37,277 bases of DNA from an uncultured Lewinella sp. GTDB taxonomy: Bacteria > Bacteroidota > Bacteroidia > Chitinophagales > Saprospiraceae. The stretch spans positions 1-37,277 of the forward strand of contig CAJXMP010000008.1 in the NCBI GenBank assembly GCA_913056515.1, in the 5' to 3' direction. This document shows positions 1 to 9,046 of this stretch, one piece after another; the first letter of the stretch is position 1, and each line of letters starts with the position of its first letter. The notes under the pieces are model-generated. The model did no database searches and was not told the DNA's origin. It saw only the letters and a list, made by a program, of their open reading frames with translations. The translations under genes and the position numbers were made by a program.

Positions 1-923
1 CTCAAGTTGACCAAGTTGAGTTTTCGTTGTAGATAATTTGAAGACCACCTGAGCATTTGTATTTTACTCAGGCTGATACTAGTCTGTTTTTGGTTTAATA
101 GACCTTTTACTAATCTGTACCCTTTCCCTGAACTAGTAAGTTTGAGATCATAGTTTTGAAGGAAGAATACTATAACAGAACCGACTATGGAAGCTAGGAG
201 CAACAGCATGAGCAAGGTAAGCGTTAGATATATCCCACCACGTTCAATAACACCGAACGACTCTTCTACAAAACGATCTGTGGCTTTTGCAAATATTTCA
301 CTCAGTTCACCATATAGTGTAAACCCAAAAGCAACAATAATACCTGCAGTACGCAGGTGATTTTGAACCAGACCGATTTTGATCAAGTCTCCAACACCTA
401 AACGGTGCAGAATTTGCTCTTCTTCCGTATGCTCTACAGCATTTAATGCTTCCTCTGGTAAAAGTTCTTCCTTCTTAGAATAGAGATAATTCCTCAGCAG
501 ATTTGCATCATTTTTCTTTAGTGCATGAATATGGATCTCTTTAGAGGCACTACCTGCAGTATCTACATCTAGTTGAACTACATTAAAGATTTTGTGAATA
601 GGGTTTTGATAAAAATCTATGGTTTGAATACGCTCTATGGGAATGGAGATATTACTCTTCACTAACCAACCCTTTCGAATGTGAAAGTGGGTGTCATCCA
701 CATAATAAAAGAATTTAAAATAAGACATGACAGAACTAATAGCGGAAATAATCCCGATAGCCATTATCCCAATTCCTATAAAGTCAATTTTGCTTGCCTT
801 TGGATTTAAAATAAGTACAACCAATATCGGTAATGTCTGTCTAAGGATCATCTGCATCACCCGATACAAAATCAAAAGTATAGCGACAGGTGACTGCCTT
901 TTGGCTTCTTTAAAGTTCACCAT
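1..923 (-). CDS. PH domain-containing membrane protein, YdbT-like (partial, C-terminus outside window)
   Basis: The reading frame starts at the ATG complementary to 921-923 and stays open to the window edge, giving about 307 visible residues. It shows two hydrophobic segments near residues 17-38 and 46-66, then a bacterial PH-like stretch (FHIRKGWLVKSNISIPIERI, then QTIDFYQNPIHKIFNV), a charged linker, and another hydrophobic segment near residues 225-250 followed by the start of a second PH-like repeat. This repeated TM plus bPH_2 layout is that of the YdbT family, inner-membrane proteins of unknown function. The start overlaps the end of the upstream PH gene by 14 nt, so the two are almost certainly cotranscribed; YdbS/YdbT pairs are common in bacteria. 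The function is not known. Confidence 0.85.
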   Translation of the reverse strand, partial: MVNFKEAKRQSPVAILLILYRVMQMILRQTLPILVVLILNPKASKIDFIGIGIMAIGIISAISSVMSYFKFFYYVDDTHFHIRKGWLVKSNISIPIERIQTIDFYQNPIHKIFNVVQLDVDTAGSASKEIHIHALKKNDANLLRNYLYSKKEELLPEEALNAVEHTEEEQILHRLGVGDLIKIGLVQNHLRTAGIIVAFGFTLYGELSEIFAKATDRFVEESFGVIERGGIYLTLTLLMLLLLASIVGSVIVFFLQNYDLKLTSSGKGYRLVKGLLNQKQTSISLSKIQMLRWSSNYLQRKLNLVNL

Positions 924-1452
924 CTTGCCCAGCTTTTGATTGAGCAGTTTGCTCACTTATAAAGGCTTTAATTTGCAGCGCTTCTTCATTTTGCAATCCT
1001 GGAATAGTAAGATCGCTCGATTGACCTCCAGCAGTAAAGATTCGAAGTTTGGACAACTTAAAAGAACGCTCTAAAGGGCCTTGGTGTACGCTGGCATGTT
1101 GAATTCTATTAAAAGGGATGACCATACGTTTTGTCCAAAAAAATCCTTGCTGGAAGTAAATATCTTTCTCCCGAATAATGTAACCTTCTACTTGATATTG
1201 TTTATGGATCAACCAAATATTGATTAAGCAAAGGGTCACGGGGAATAGTAATAAGAACAAGAAAAGTTCAAGCTGTGTTGGAAGTGCTAATAGGCCAAAT
1301 CCAAAAATACAAGTCGCCATTAGGAAATAGAACCCCACGGAATGAATACCCCTGATAGTTTTCCAACTTTTATCCAAGATGGTGATTTGTTCCAAGTTGT
1401 AACTTGGGAGTTGATCGACCTGGACTACCTCATTTTTTTCTGCTTCTTCCAT
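910..1452 (-). CDS. PH domain-containing membrane protein, YdbS-like
   Basis: This 180-residue protein has a polar N-terminus, two close hydrophobic segments at about residues 36-82 (a membrane hairpin), and one bacterial PH (bPH_2) domain from about residue 90. The domain carries the usual signature order: a turn (REKDIYFQQGFFWTKRMVIP), then the FNRIQHASVHQGPLERSFKL region and LRIFTAGGQ. YdbS-family proteins are small membrane proteins usually encoded beside a larger YdbT protein, as here (14-nt overlap). It lies 24 nt after mfd on the same strand, so an mfd-ydbS-ydbT transcript is likely. Nothing in the sequence gives a substrate or partner. The family call is firm; the role is unknown. Confidence 0.88.
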   Translation of the reverse strand: MEEAEKNEVVQVDQLPSYNLEQITILDKSWKTIRGIHSVGFYFLMATCIFGFGLLALPTQLELFLFLLLFPVTLCLINIWLIHKQYQVEGYIIREKDIYFQQGFFWTKRMVIPFNRIQHASVHQGPLERSFKLSKLRIFTAGGQSSDLTIPGLQNEEALQIKAFISEQTAQSKAGQDGEL

Positions 1453-1476
1453 AGTGGATATTTCATGTACTTTGTC

Positions 1477-4400
1477 TTATAATGAATCTCTACCCTGTTT
1501 AAGTTCATCTAAAAACTCTTTGGCTTCTTTTAAATTAGGAATTCCCTCTTTAATTACAATCAAATTCTTAGGAGTTTGCTTGAATTTCAAGCCTAGTTTG
1601 TAACCCGATTTCACGATAAAATCAAATAACTTTTGGAATCCCTCCGTTTCATAGTACATGGATTGTGGGTTTTCTACAAAGAAGCATCTCATTTTCTCAT
1701 TCTTTATTATTAATCGTTCGAAGCCGAGGTCTTTACAAATCCATCTGAGTTTTAAACCATCAAACAATTCATAAACTTGTGGTGGGATTTTACCAAAGCG
1801 ATCTGTTAATGATTGAGCGAATTGATCCAAATCTTCTGCCGATTTGAGGTTATCTAGTTTGGTGTATAAATTCAGCCTTTCTTGAATGTTGGAAACATAT
1901 TCATCGGGTATGAGCATTTCCACATCTGTTTCCATATGAACTTCCTTGACAAAGGATTTTTTGGACTCCATTTCTTCTTTGAACAACTCCTTAAAGGCGT
2001 TTTCTTTAAGTTCCTGAATGGCTTCCTCTAAGATTTTTTGATAAGTTTCATATCCAATTTCATTTAAGAAACCACTTTGTTCACCACCTAAAAGATTTCC
2101 TGCCCCTCTGATATCCAAATCTCTCATGGCAATATTAAATCCAGAGCCCAAATCACTATATTCTTCCAATGTTTTCAGTCGTTTTCTAGCCTCCTGGGTC
2201 AGGGTAGACATTGGTGGACAGAATAGATAACAGAATGCCTTTTTGTTTGATCGGCCCACTCTTCCCCTTAATTGATGGAGGTCACTCATTCCAAATTGAT
2301 GCGCATTATTAATAATTATGGTATTCGCATTTGGAATGTCTAAGCCAGTTTCAATAATGTTAGTAGAAATTAATACATCATATTTCCGATCGATAAAGTC
2401 TAAGAGGACACGCTCCAAATCTTTACTTTCCATCTGGCCATGTGCTACAGCTATGTCAATATCTGGGCATAACCTTTTCACCATCGTGGCAATATCTTGT
2501 AGGGATTTCACTCTATTGTGTACAAAAAATACTTGTCCACCTCGGTTGACTTCATAGTAAATAGATTCTTTAATGATACGATCACTAAAGACCCTTACTT
2601 CTGTATGTATGGGTTGTCTATTGGGTGGTGCTGTTCGAATAACGGATAAGTCTCTTGCAGCCATTAAGGAAAATTGTAAGGTTCGTGGGATTGGAGTTGC
2701 AGTTAGGGTTAAGGTATCCACATTTACTTTAATATTCCTCAATTTTTCCTTTGCGGAAACGCCAAATTTTTGCTCTTCATCAATCACAAGCAAGCCTAGG
2801 TCTTTAAATTCTACCTGTTTGTTCAGGATGGAATGCGTACCAATTAATATGTCTAATTTTCCAGACTTTAGTCTTTCGTAAATTTCTTTCTTTTGTTTGT
2901 TGGTTTTGAATCTGTTGACATAATCTACTGTGACACCAAAGGATTCCAATCTACCATTAAAGGTTTTGAAGTGCTGTAATGCTAGTATGGTCGTAGGAAC
3001 TAAAATGGCTGCCTGTTTTCCAGAAACCACGGCTTTAAATGCTGCCCGTACGGCTATTTCAGTTTTCCCAAAGCCTACATCTCCGCAGACCAATCGGTCC
3101 ATGGGGTGCGGTTTGACCATATCCGCTTTAACATCATTAGTTGCCGTAAGTTGATCCGGAGTATCTTCATATAAAAAGGATGCCTCTAGCTCATTTTGAA
3201 GGTATCCATCTGCTTCAAATGCAAAACCTGGACTGGCCTTTCTTTTGGCATATAACTTGATCAGTTCGGCAGCAATATCTTTTACGCGTTTCTTGGCTTT
3301 TGATTTAGTGTTTTTCCAGGCTTCTGAACCTAGTTTATTGAGTGAAGGCACTGTCCCTTCCTTAGACGAGTATTTTGAAATTTTATGTAACGAGTTGATA
3401 CTCACATAGAGTACATCTCTGTTTTTATAAAAAAGTCTAACGGACTCCTGGGTGTGCCCATTTATATTCAATTTTTCTAATCCAGAGAATTGACCAACTC
3501 CATGGTCAATATGGGTGACAAAATCACCAGGTTTAAGCTCCCTCAACATTTTTATGTTTAAAGCTTTATCCTTGGAAAAGCCTTTCCTAAGCTTGAATCT
3601 GTGGAATCTCTGGAAAATTTGATGGTCTGTATAACAAGCAATGCCCAAGTTTTTAGATAGGAATCCTGCACTTAAACTTTTGAGTATAGGTATGAACGTT
3701 ATACTTGCTTCCAAGTCAGCAAAAATGGCATAAAAACGTTCAACTTGCTTGGGGTTATCTGTGAAGATATAATTCTTGATCCCATTGGATGTATTGTTCT
3801 GAAGATCTTGAATTAATAGTTTAAAGTTTTTATTAAAATTTGGTTGAGGTTGAATATCAAATGCTAGTGTTTGTTGGGCGATAACTCCATGGTGATTGGT
3901 ACCATAGCTAATCAATTTGAAGTTTTGAATTTGATCACTGATATCAGCAGGTTGAATGAAGGCTCTATCTTTAAAAATTTCTTCACTTTCTCCACGGTCT
4001 AGCAGCGAGACTTCCTCTTCAAAGAGTTCTGCCTTTTCCAAGCAATTCTTCAACCGCTCACCACAGTTATGGATGTCATTAATCCATATGATATCATCTT
4101 GCCCTAAGACCTCCAAGATGGATACCTTTTCCTCTTGTTTGAATTGCGTATTGATATTCGGTACTAAAGTTATCCGGTGGATATTTTTAACTGATAATTG
4201 ATTGGATGGATCAAAGAATCGAATACTTTCCACTTCATCATCAAATAACTCTAATCGATAGGGGTATTCATTTCCGTACGAAAATAAATCAATAATTCCC
4301 CCTCTGATAGCATATTGTCCAGGTTCATAAACGAAGTCTTCTTGGGTAAAACCAAACTCATTCAAGGTGTAGATCATGGCCTCTACATCTAGTGACTCTC

Positions 4401-4845
4401 CCTTGCTGATGATTAATTGGCTTTCTTTTAGCACAGTTGGTGATACAACCTGTTCAAAGATGGCTTCTGGATAGGTTACGATGACTTTGGAACGTCCTCC
4501 TTGCGTGAATTTATTGATCGTCTCTGTTCGTTGAAGAACATTTGTTTTGTTGATTTCCTCAAAGTAGGCAGGTCGTTTAAAGCTATCTGGAAAGAATAAG
4601 GGGGCATGTTCACTAAGTTGCTCTATGTTGTTCAGGAGATATGCTGCGGATTCCTTGTCCTCCTCAATGATTAAGAAGTTCTTTTGAACTTGCTCTTGCG
4701 TAATGCTGAGCAAAAAACTGTCAATAGCCCCTTTTAGCCCCTCTAACTTTATGTGGTCTTTATTGTCGTTACTGACAATAGATATTAGCTGCTTAACAGC
4801 ATCTGTAGTTCCTATTATCTCTTTTAAATCATTCAGGTCTTTCAC
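1477..4845 (-). CDS. mfd: Transcription-repair coupling factor Mfd
   Basis: Mfd is an ATP-driven translocase that removes RNA polymerase stalled at DNA lesions and recruits UvrA for nucleotide excision repair. The 1122 residues match the family length (about 1100-1150). In order: a UvrB-like N-terminal module (IRGGIIDLFSYGNEYPYRLE, near residue 180); the RNA-polymerase-interacting CarD-like domain beginning near residue 435 (GDFVTHIDHGVGQFSGLEKL); Walker A near 590 (GDVGFGKTEIAVRAA); the DEEQ box near 688 (VIDEEQKFG); TATPIPRTL; motif VI (LRGRVGRS); and a C-terminal TRCF domain. The start 9 codons before the conserved helical N-terminus is the first ATG in frame. It is followed on the same strand by two PH-domain genes. 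No truncation or missing motif was seen. Confidence 0.97.
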   Translation of the reverse strand: MKDLNDLKEIIGTTDAVKQLISIVSNDNKDHIKLEGLKGAIDSFLLSITQEQVQKNFLIIEEDKESAAYLLNNIEQLSEHAPLFFPDSFKRPAYFEEINKTNVLQRTETINKFTQGGRSKVIVTYPEAIFEQVVSPTVLKESQLIISKGESLDVEAMIYTLNEFGFTQEDFVYEPGQYAIRGGIIDLFSYGNEYPYRLELFDDEVESIRFFDPSNQLSVKNIHRITLVPNINTQFKQEEKVSILEVLGQDDIIWINDIHNCGERLKNCLEKAELFEEEVSLLDRGESEEIFKDRAFIQPADISDQIQNFKLISYGTNHHGVIAQQTLAFDIQPQPNFNKNFKLLIQDLQNNTSNGIKNYIFTDNPKQVERFYAIFADLEASITFIPILKSLSAGFLSKNLGIACYTDHQIFQRFHRFKLRKGFSKDKALNIKMLRELKPGDFVTHIDHGVGQFSGLEKLNINGHTQESVRLFYKNRDVLYVSINSLHKISKYSSKEGTVPSLNKLGSEAWKNTKSKAKKRVKDIAAELIKLYAKRKASPGFAFEADGYLQNELEASFLYEDTPDQLTATNDVKADMVKPHPMDRLVCGDVGFGKTEIAVRAAFKAVVSGKQAAILVPTTILALQHFKTFNGRLESFGVTVDYVNRFKTNKQKKEIYERLKSGKLDILIGTHSILNKQVEFKDLGLLVIDEEQKFGVSAKEKLRNIKVNVDTLTLTATPIPRTLQFSLMAARDLSVIRTAPPNRQPIHTEVRVFSDRIIKESIYYEVNRGGQVFFVHNRVKSLQDIATMVKRLCPDIDIAVAHGQMESKDLERVLLDFIDRKYDVLISTNIIETGLDIPNANTIIINNAHQFGMSDLHQLRGRVGRSNKKAFCYLFCPPMSTLTQEARKRLKTLEEYSDLGSGFNIAMRDLDIRGAGNLLGGEQSGFLNEIGYETYQKILEEAIQELKENAFKELFKEEMESKKSFVKEVHMETDVEMLIPDEYVSNIQERLNLYTKLDNLKSAEDLDQFAQSLTDRFGKIPPQVYELFDGLKLRWICKDLGFERLIIKNEKMRCFFVENPQSMYYETEGFQKLFDFIVKSGYKLGLKFKQTPKNLIVIKEGIPNLKEAKEFLDELKQGRDSL

Positions 4846-4892
4846 GGAGCAATATTACTAAGATTGTATGAAATAATCGGCTGTAATCGAAT

Positions 4893-4923
4893 AAAAAAGG
4901 TGCAGACTTTGCTGCACCTTTTT
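4893..4923 (-). terminator. Rho-independent terminator after fadD
   Basis: A perfect 7-bp GC-rich stem (ggtgcag/ctgcacc, loop of 6) is flanked by six A on the left and five T on the right. It can therefore act in either direction. It sits just after the fadD stop on the minus strand, upstream of mfd. Confidence 0.85.
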
Positions 4924-4926
4924 GCT

Positions 4927-6591
4927 TTATTTTTCTTCTCGAAGCGCTCTTCTTAGAATCTTACCTACATTTGTTTTAGGTAGCTCATCTCTAAACTCAA
5001 TTTCTTTAGGCACTTTATAACCTGTAAGCCCTTCTCGACAATATTCTAATAGTTCTTTTTCTTTTAATGACTTATCCTTTTTAACGACAAAGATCTTAAC
5101 GACTTCTCCAGACTTCTCATGAGGTATACCTATTGCTGCTACCTCAAGTACTTTTTCGTTAGAAGCTACAAAGTCTTCAATTTCATTGGGATAAACATTG
5201 AATCCAGATACTAATATCATATCCTTTTTACGGTCTACAATTTTGAAGAATCCATCTGCTTGCATGACACCAATATCTCCGGTGCAAAGCCATCCATCCT
5301 TGATTGTATCAGCGGTAGCATCAGGACGATTATAATATCCCTTCATTACCTGAGGTCCTTTGGTTTGGATTTCGCCGACTTCTCCTTGAGGAAGTGGTTT
5401 TCCAGCATCATCTACTATTCGTACATCTGTAGATGGAACAGGCATACCAATCGTACCAATCTGTCCGGTCTCATCTAATGGATTACATGAGATAACTGGA
5501 GATGCTTCGGTCATTCCGTAGCCTTCAGATAATGGGACTCCAGTAATTTGCTGCCATTTTTCTGCAACAGGTCGTTGTACTGCCATACCACCACCTACAG
5601 TGACTTTTAAATTGGAAAAATCCAGTTCAGTAAAGGCTTTATTATTGAGTAGGGCGTTGAATAAGGTGTTGACACCTGTTATTAATGTTGGAGGATCTGC
5701 CTTCATAGCAGAAACGACAGATTTCAAATCTCTAGGATTAGTAATCAGAATCGTTTTTGTTCCAATAGACATTAATGCTAAACCATTTACTACAAAAGCA
5801 AAGATGTGGTACATAGGTAGCGGTGACAAAGCGACTTCTTCCTTTTCTTTCAAGAAAGGCATCATGATACTTCTAATTTGAAGCATATTGGCTACCAAGT
5901 TTTTATTCGTGAGCATGGCTCCTTTGGATACACCTGTGGTTCCACCTGTATACTGAAGTAAGATTACATCTTCAGGATCTCCTGTTACAGTGTTGAGTTT
6001 GTATTTCTTTCCTTGTGCTAATGCCTCTTTGAAAGAGTCAGTATTGTTTAAGGTAAAGGCTGGCACCATTTTTTTAACCTTGCGAACCACAAAGTTGGTT
6101 AGTACACCTTTAACCCCTCCTAATAACTCTCCAATACTAGTAACTACAATATTTTTGATGCCTGTATCATTGATGATTTTTTCCAAATTATGGGCAAAGT
6201 TTTCACAAATGACAATGGCTTTTGCTTCCGAGTCTTTGAATTGATGATGCATTTCACGTGCTGTATACAAAGGGTTGGTGTTGACCACCACTAGTCCCGC
6301 CCTTAATGCACCAAACAAGGCAATAGGGTACTGCAATAAGTTGGGCATCATCAAGGCAATTTTATCTCCTTTTTCTAAGCCTTTTTGTTGAAGATATGCT
6401 CCAAAAGCGTATGACTTAGCGTCTAATTCTTTAAAGGTAATCTGTGCCCCCATACATTTAAAGGCGACCTGATCGGGATACTTTTTGAATGTTTCTTCTA
6501 CCATAGACACTAATGTTGGGTAAGTGTCTGGATTTATTTTCACTGGAACTCCAGATGGATAGTTCTCTAACCAAATTTTATTTTCGCTCAT
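4927..6591 (-). CDS. fadD: Long-chain fatty acid--CoA ligase (FadD-type)
   Basis: This enzyme activates long-chain fatty acids to acyl-CoA with ATP through an acyl-adenylate, for beta-oxidation or lipid synthesis. Its 554 residues match FadD. Visible motifs of the ANL superfamily: the P-loop LLQYTGGTTGVSKGAML near residues 209-225, GYGMTEASP near 356, the GWLCTGDIG aspartate region near 434, the hinge DRKKDMILVSGFNVYPNEIE, and the C-terminal catalytic lysine K544 in GKILRR. The N-terminal stretch (INPDTYPTLVSMVEE and KYPDQVAFKCMG) resembles the proteobacterial FadD branch, as far as I can judge from memory. It stands alone, with its own terminator downstream and a possible promoter about 70-95 nt upstream. 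Acyl chain preference cannot be read from sequence. Confidence 0.95.
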   Translation of the reverse strand: MSENKIWLENYPSGVPVKINPDTYPTLVSMVEETFKKYPDQVAFKCMGAQITFKELDAKSYAFGAYLQQKGLEKGDKIALMMPNLLQYPIALFGALRAGLVVVNTNPLYTAREMHHQFKDSEAKAIVICENFAHNLEKIINDTGIKNIVVTSIGELLGGVKGVLTNFVVRKVKKMVPAFTLNNTDSFKEALAQGKKYKLNTVTGDPEDVILLQYTGGTTGVSKGAMLTNKNLVANMLQIRSIMMPFLKEKEEVALSPLPMYHIFAFVVNGLALMSIGTKTILITNPRDLKSVVSAMKADPPTLITGVNTLFNALLNNKAFTELDFSNLKVTVGGGMAVQRPVAEKWQQITGVPLSEGYGMTEASPVISCNPLDETGQIGTIGMPVPSTDVRIVDDAGKPLPQGEVGEIQTKGPQVMKGYYNRPDATADTIKDGWLCTGDIGVMQADGFFKIVDRKKDMILVSGFNVYPNEIEDFVASNEKVLEVAAIGIPHEKSGEVVKIFVVKKDKSLKEKELLEYCREGLTGYKVPKEIEFRDELPKTNVGKILRRALREEK

Positions 6592-6658
6592 ACTATGATT
6601 TATTTATTATTGCAGCCCTGATTATATCTTAGGCTAAAGGCGATTTTTTGCTAGATTA

Positions 6659-6688
6659 CAAAATAGTAAATATAAAGCTAGGTACAAA
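6659..6688 (-). promoter_or_regulatory. Possible Bacteroidota promoter for fadD
   Basis: Read on the minus strand, TTTG (complement of 6685-6688), a 19-nt spacer and TATTTTG (complement of 6659-6665) approximate the Bacteroidota -33/-7 pattern. The -7 box is one base shorter than the TAnnTTTG consensus, so support is moderate. Confidence 0.45.
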
Positions 6689-6745
6689 AACAGGTATTTA
6701 AAAAGACTTTTTTGTTCGAGTATTTTGAAAAAATGATGACTTCTA

Positions 6746-6777
6746 TTTGTAGGTTAAGAAACTTTACTTTATTTTTG
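6746..6777 (+). promoter_or_regulatory. Bacteroidota-type promoter of rpmH
   Basis: TTTG at 6746-6749, a 20-nt spacer, and TATTTTTG at 6770-6777 exactly match the known Bacteroidota sigma-ABfr consensus (TTTG, 19-21 nt, TAnnTTTG). It lies 48 nt before the rpmH start. It is the clearest native promoter in the window and contrasts with the sigma-70 promoter at 35,933. Confidence 0.8.
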
Positions 6778-6825
6778 CCCCACTTTTAGAGTAATTAAGT
6801 AGAAAATCGTTTAAAGCGAAATAAA

Positions 6826-6981
6826 ATGAAAAGAACGTACCAACCATCACGAAGAAAGAGAACGAATAAGCATGGATTCAGATCCAGAATGAGTAGCAAG
6901 AATGGTAGAAAGGTGCTTGCTCGTCGCAGAGCTAAAGGACGTGCTAAACTTACGGTTTCAGACGAAAGACGTTTGAAGTAA
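6826..6981 (+). CDS. rpmH: 50S ribosomal protein L34
   Basis: This 51-residue, strongly basic protein begins [20 protein letters not shown], the hallmark L34 N-terminus, and ends in an Arg/Lys-rich tail ([20 protein letters not shown]). L34 is a small rRNA-binding protein of the large ribosomal subunit. It is preceded by a consensus promoter at 6746-6777 and followed by a perfect hairpin at 7010-7033, so it looks monocistronic. In many bacteria rpmH is followed by rnpA; that is not the case here. Confidence 0.97.
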   Translation: MKRTYQPSRRKRTNKHGFRSRMSSKNGRKVLARRRAKGRAKLTVSDERRLK

Positions 6982-7009
6982 CCAATAGGTAGCTATTGTT
7001 CTTTGGAAT

Positions 7010-7036
7010 GGGGTATAATTGATATTATACCCCTTT
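7010..7036 (+). terminator. Hairpin terminator after rpmH
   Basis: A perfect 10-bp inverted repeat (ggggtataat/attatacccc, loop tgat) ends 52 nt past the rpmH stop and is followed by three T. The T-run is short, so termination efficiency is uncertain. Confidence 0.6.
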
Positions 7037-7050
7037 CCTGTTTCTAGATT

Positions 7051-7082
7051 AAAAAAGGAGGACTAAAAAGCCCTCCTTTTTT
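7051..7082 (-). terminator. Terminator after the TPR gene
   Basis: Six A, ggagg, a 10-nt loop, cctcc and six T form an 11-bp stem that is symmetric in both directions. It directly precedes (in plus coordinates) the stop of the minus-strand TPR gene at 7085, and could also stop readthrough from rpmH. Confidence 0.8.
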
Positions 7083-7084
7083 AA

Positions 7085-8899
7085 TTATTGAAGTTGATCG
7101 CCACGCATAGCTCGGTATTTTTCTCTAGCTTCCACAGCATACACAGAACCGGTAAATTCAAGGAATAAGCGCTCGTAAAGGTTTTTAGCTTTTTCCGGTT
7201 CATTGAGTTTTGTTTCATACAATTGGGCTAGTTTAAACATGGCATTATCTGCTCGGATTTCTTCTACATGCTCCGTAATAATTCGCTCATAAAGTTCAGC
7301 AGCTTGTTTATAATCTTGTTGTTCTTCAAACATATTCGCCTGGAAATAGTACACATCATCTTGTAGGCTATGGTCAGGGAATTGGACTAATAGTTGATTA
7401 AATACTTCGTTGGCTGCTTCAAATTTATTTTGGAAGATTAATAGTTCAGCATCAGCAAATAGCTGCAGGCTTTGTTCAGTGGTATCTAGGCCTAAATTGT
7501 CCATTATAAATACGGATATATCTAAGGCATCATTTGAGATCAATTTAGACGTTGAATTTTTAAGTACATCGAACTGTGCTTGTGCCCAAGTAAAATCCCC
7601 ATTGAAGTAGGAAAGTCTTGCATTTCTTAATCTTGCTTCATGGCCTAATATTCCTTGACCAAAATCCTTGTCCACTTGTGAATAAAGTAAAGTCGATTCC
7701 CAAATTTCTCCAGTCATTAGATAATAATCGGCCAAGCTCAACTTAGCTTCAGCTTCAGCAGAGGGATCTAGGCCTTGAAGTTTAAGTAACTGTGTAAGTG
7801 TCTCAATAGCTTTTGGTAAGTCATTCAAGTATAATGCCTCCAATTCTGCTAACTCAATAATAATGTATACCGTTCTTGGATTGAAACCTAGTTTGTTGAG
7901 GAACTCATAATATTGGTCCACTAGGGATTGAATGTCTTCTGCTGCATAGTTGGGATCTGCTTCAATCTTCTTTCTTTTAGCATATAGATTCCATTTTTGA
8001 GCATCAAAGAAATAAGGAGAGTACTGACTTTTCTCGGTCACTATATATTCAAATGCTCTAGATGCTACCTCCCAATCTTCGTCTTCAGCGGCTATTTGTC
8101 CAATATTATATACTCGACCTCCTTCTTCCTCATTTCTTTTATCCAAGGCGATCATTTGTCTTAAGGCGTTTTTATAATCTTTACGTTGTATAAAAACCCA
8201 AGCTAGCATTTCATTGAATGCATAGACTGATGTATTAGATTGTACTCTCTGATAGAGTTGATTTTGAAGTTCTAGGTAATCCTGTTCAGAGAAAAAGCGT
8301 TGGAATATGGTTTGTATAGAGGTCATCCGCGATTCCTGATAAGCAATGGCATCTAGATAAGCAGTGATCATCTCTTGTGTATTACCCATTCTTCTGTGCA
8401 GGTCTGCTTGGTAATAGGCAAAGATGTTTTTGTCTTTTAATAATTCTGCTCCTTGCTCATAGGTTTTAACAGCCCAGTCATATTTAGTGATTTTGTTGAA
8501 TGCTTGCGCTAAACGAATGATTTGGTGCCGTTCCTTAGGCAGATTGGCTAAAGCATTGTTGTATTGTTTTTCTGCTTTTTCAGGCTTGAATTGTAGTTCA
8601 TAAATATTCCCAAGTATGACACTCCAACTAACGGACTTAGGACGCTCCTTTATGATACGCTTTAAGTCTTTTTCTGCTTGATCAAATTCTTCTAGATATA
8701 CAAGGCAATCGATGTACCTTCCAAAATAGTATTCATTATTTTTTTGTGCATTATACAGTTTCAGGTATAGTGTTCCAGCTTTCTCAAACTCTCCATCATT
8801 GTAGTATTGCTGCGCTAGTTTAGACTCTTGGGCAGAAAGACTAGTGATGGCAAAAAAAGATAAGAATATTAAACCTATATAATACTTCATTTTGAACAT
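7085..8899 (-). CDS. Secreted tetratricopeptide repeat protein
   Basis: The protein (604 residues) begins with a signal peptide (MKYYIGLIFLSFFAITSLSAQ, cleavage likely after Ala near residue 23) and is then almost entirely TPR-like helical hairpins, with recognisable units such as YYNDGEFEKAGTLYLKLY, GNIYELQFKPEKAEKQYNNA and, near the C-terminus, DYKQAAELYERIITEHVEE and EPEKAKNLYERLFLEF. The fourth codon (Met at 8890) gives a more standard signal peptide than the first Met at 8899, so 8890 may be the true start. Such periplasmic TPR proteins usually act as scaffolds, for example in envelope assembly or gliding/secretion machineries, but nothing here assigns this one. It is flanked by terminators on both sides, so it is probably transcribed alone. 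Confidence 0.85.
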   Translation of the reverse strand: MFKMKYYIGLIFLSFFAITSLSAQESKLAQQYYNDGEFEKAGTLYLKLYNAQKNNEYYFGRYIDCLVYLEEFDQAEKDLKRIIKERPKSVSWSVILGNIYELQFKPEKAEKQYNNALANLPKERHQIIRLAQAFNKITKYDWAVKTYEQGAELLKDKNIFAYYQADLHRRMGNTQEMITAYLDAIAYQESRMTSIQTIFQRFFSEQDYLELQNQLYQRVQSNTSVYAFNEMLAWVFIQRKDYKNALRQMIALDKRNEEEGGRVYNIGQIAAEDEDWEVASRAFEYIVTEKSQYSPYFFDAQKWNLYAKRKKIEADPNYAAEDIQSLVDQYYEFLNKLGFNPRTVYIIIELAELEALYLNDLPKAIETLTQLLKLQGLDPSAEAEAKLSLADYYLMTGEIWESTLLYSQVDKDFGQGILGHEARLRNARLSYFNGDFTWAQAQFDVLKNSTSKLISNDALDISVFIMDNLGLDTTEQSLQLFADAELLIFQNKFEAANEVFNQLLVQFPDHSLQDDVYYFQANMFEEQQDYKQAAELYERIITEHVEEIRADNAMFKLAQLYETKLNEPEKAKNLYERLFLEFTGSVYAVEAREKYRAMRGDQLQ

Positions 8900-9011
8900 A
8901 CTATTGTATATCGATTGGATTGAATAACCAAGATAGGTTAAAACATAACAACTGAAAGGTCAAATTTATTAATTGTAAGGAAGATTTTAATTTTTATAGA
9001 TGTAGTTCCAC

Positions 9012-9042
9012 AAAAAAAGAGGTCTTCATGACCTCTTTTTTT
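9012..9042 (-). terminator. Terminator after the TonB cluster
   Basis: The stem gaggtc/gacctc (loop ttcat) is extended by A7/T7 tails on both sides. It lies 4 nt past the last TonB gene on the minus strand. Confidence 0.85.
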
Positions 9043-9046
9043 AAAT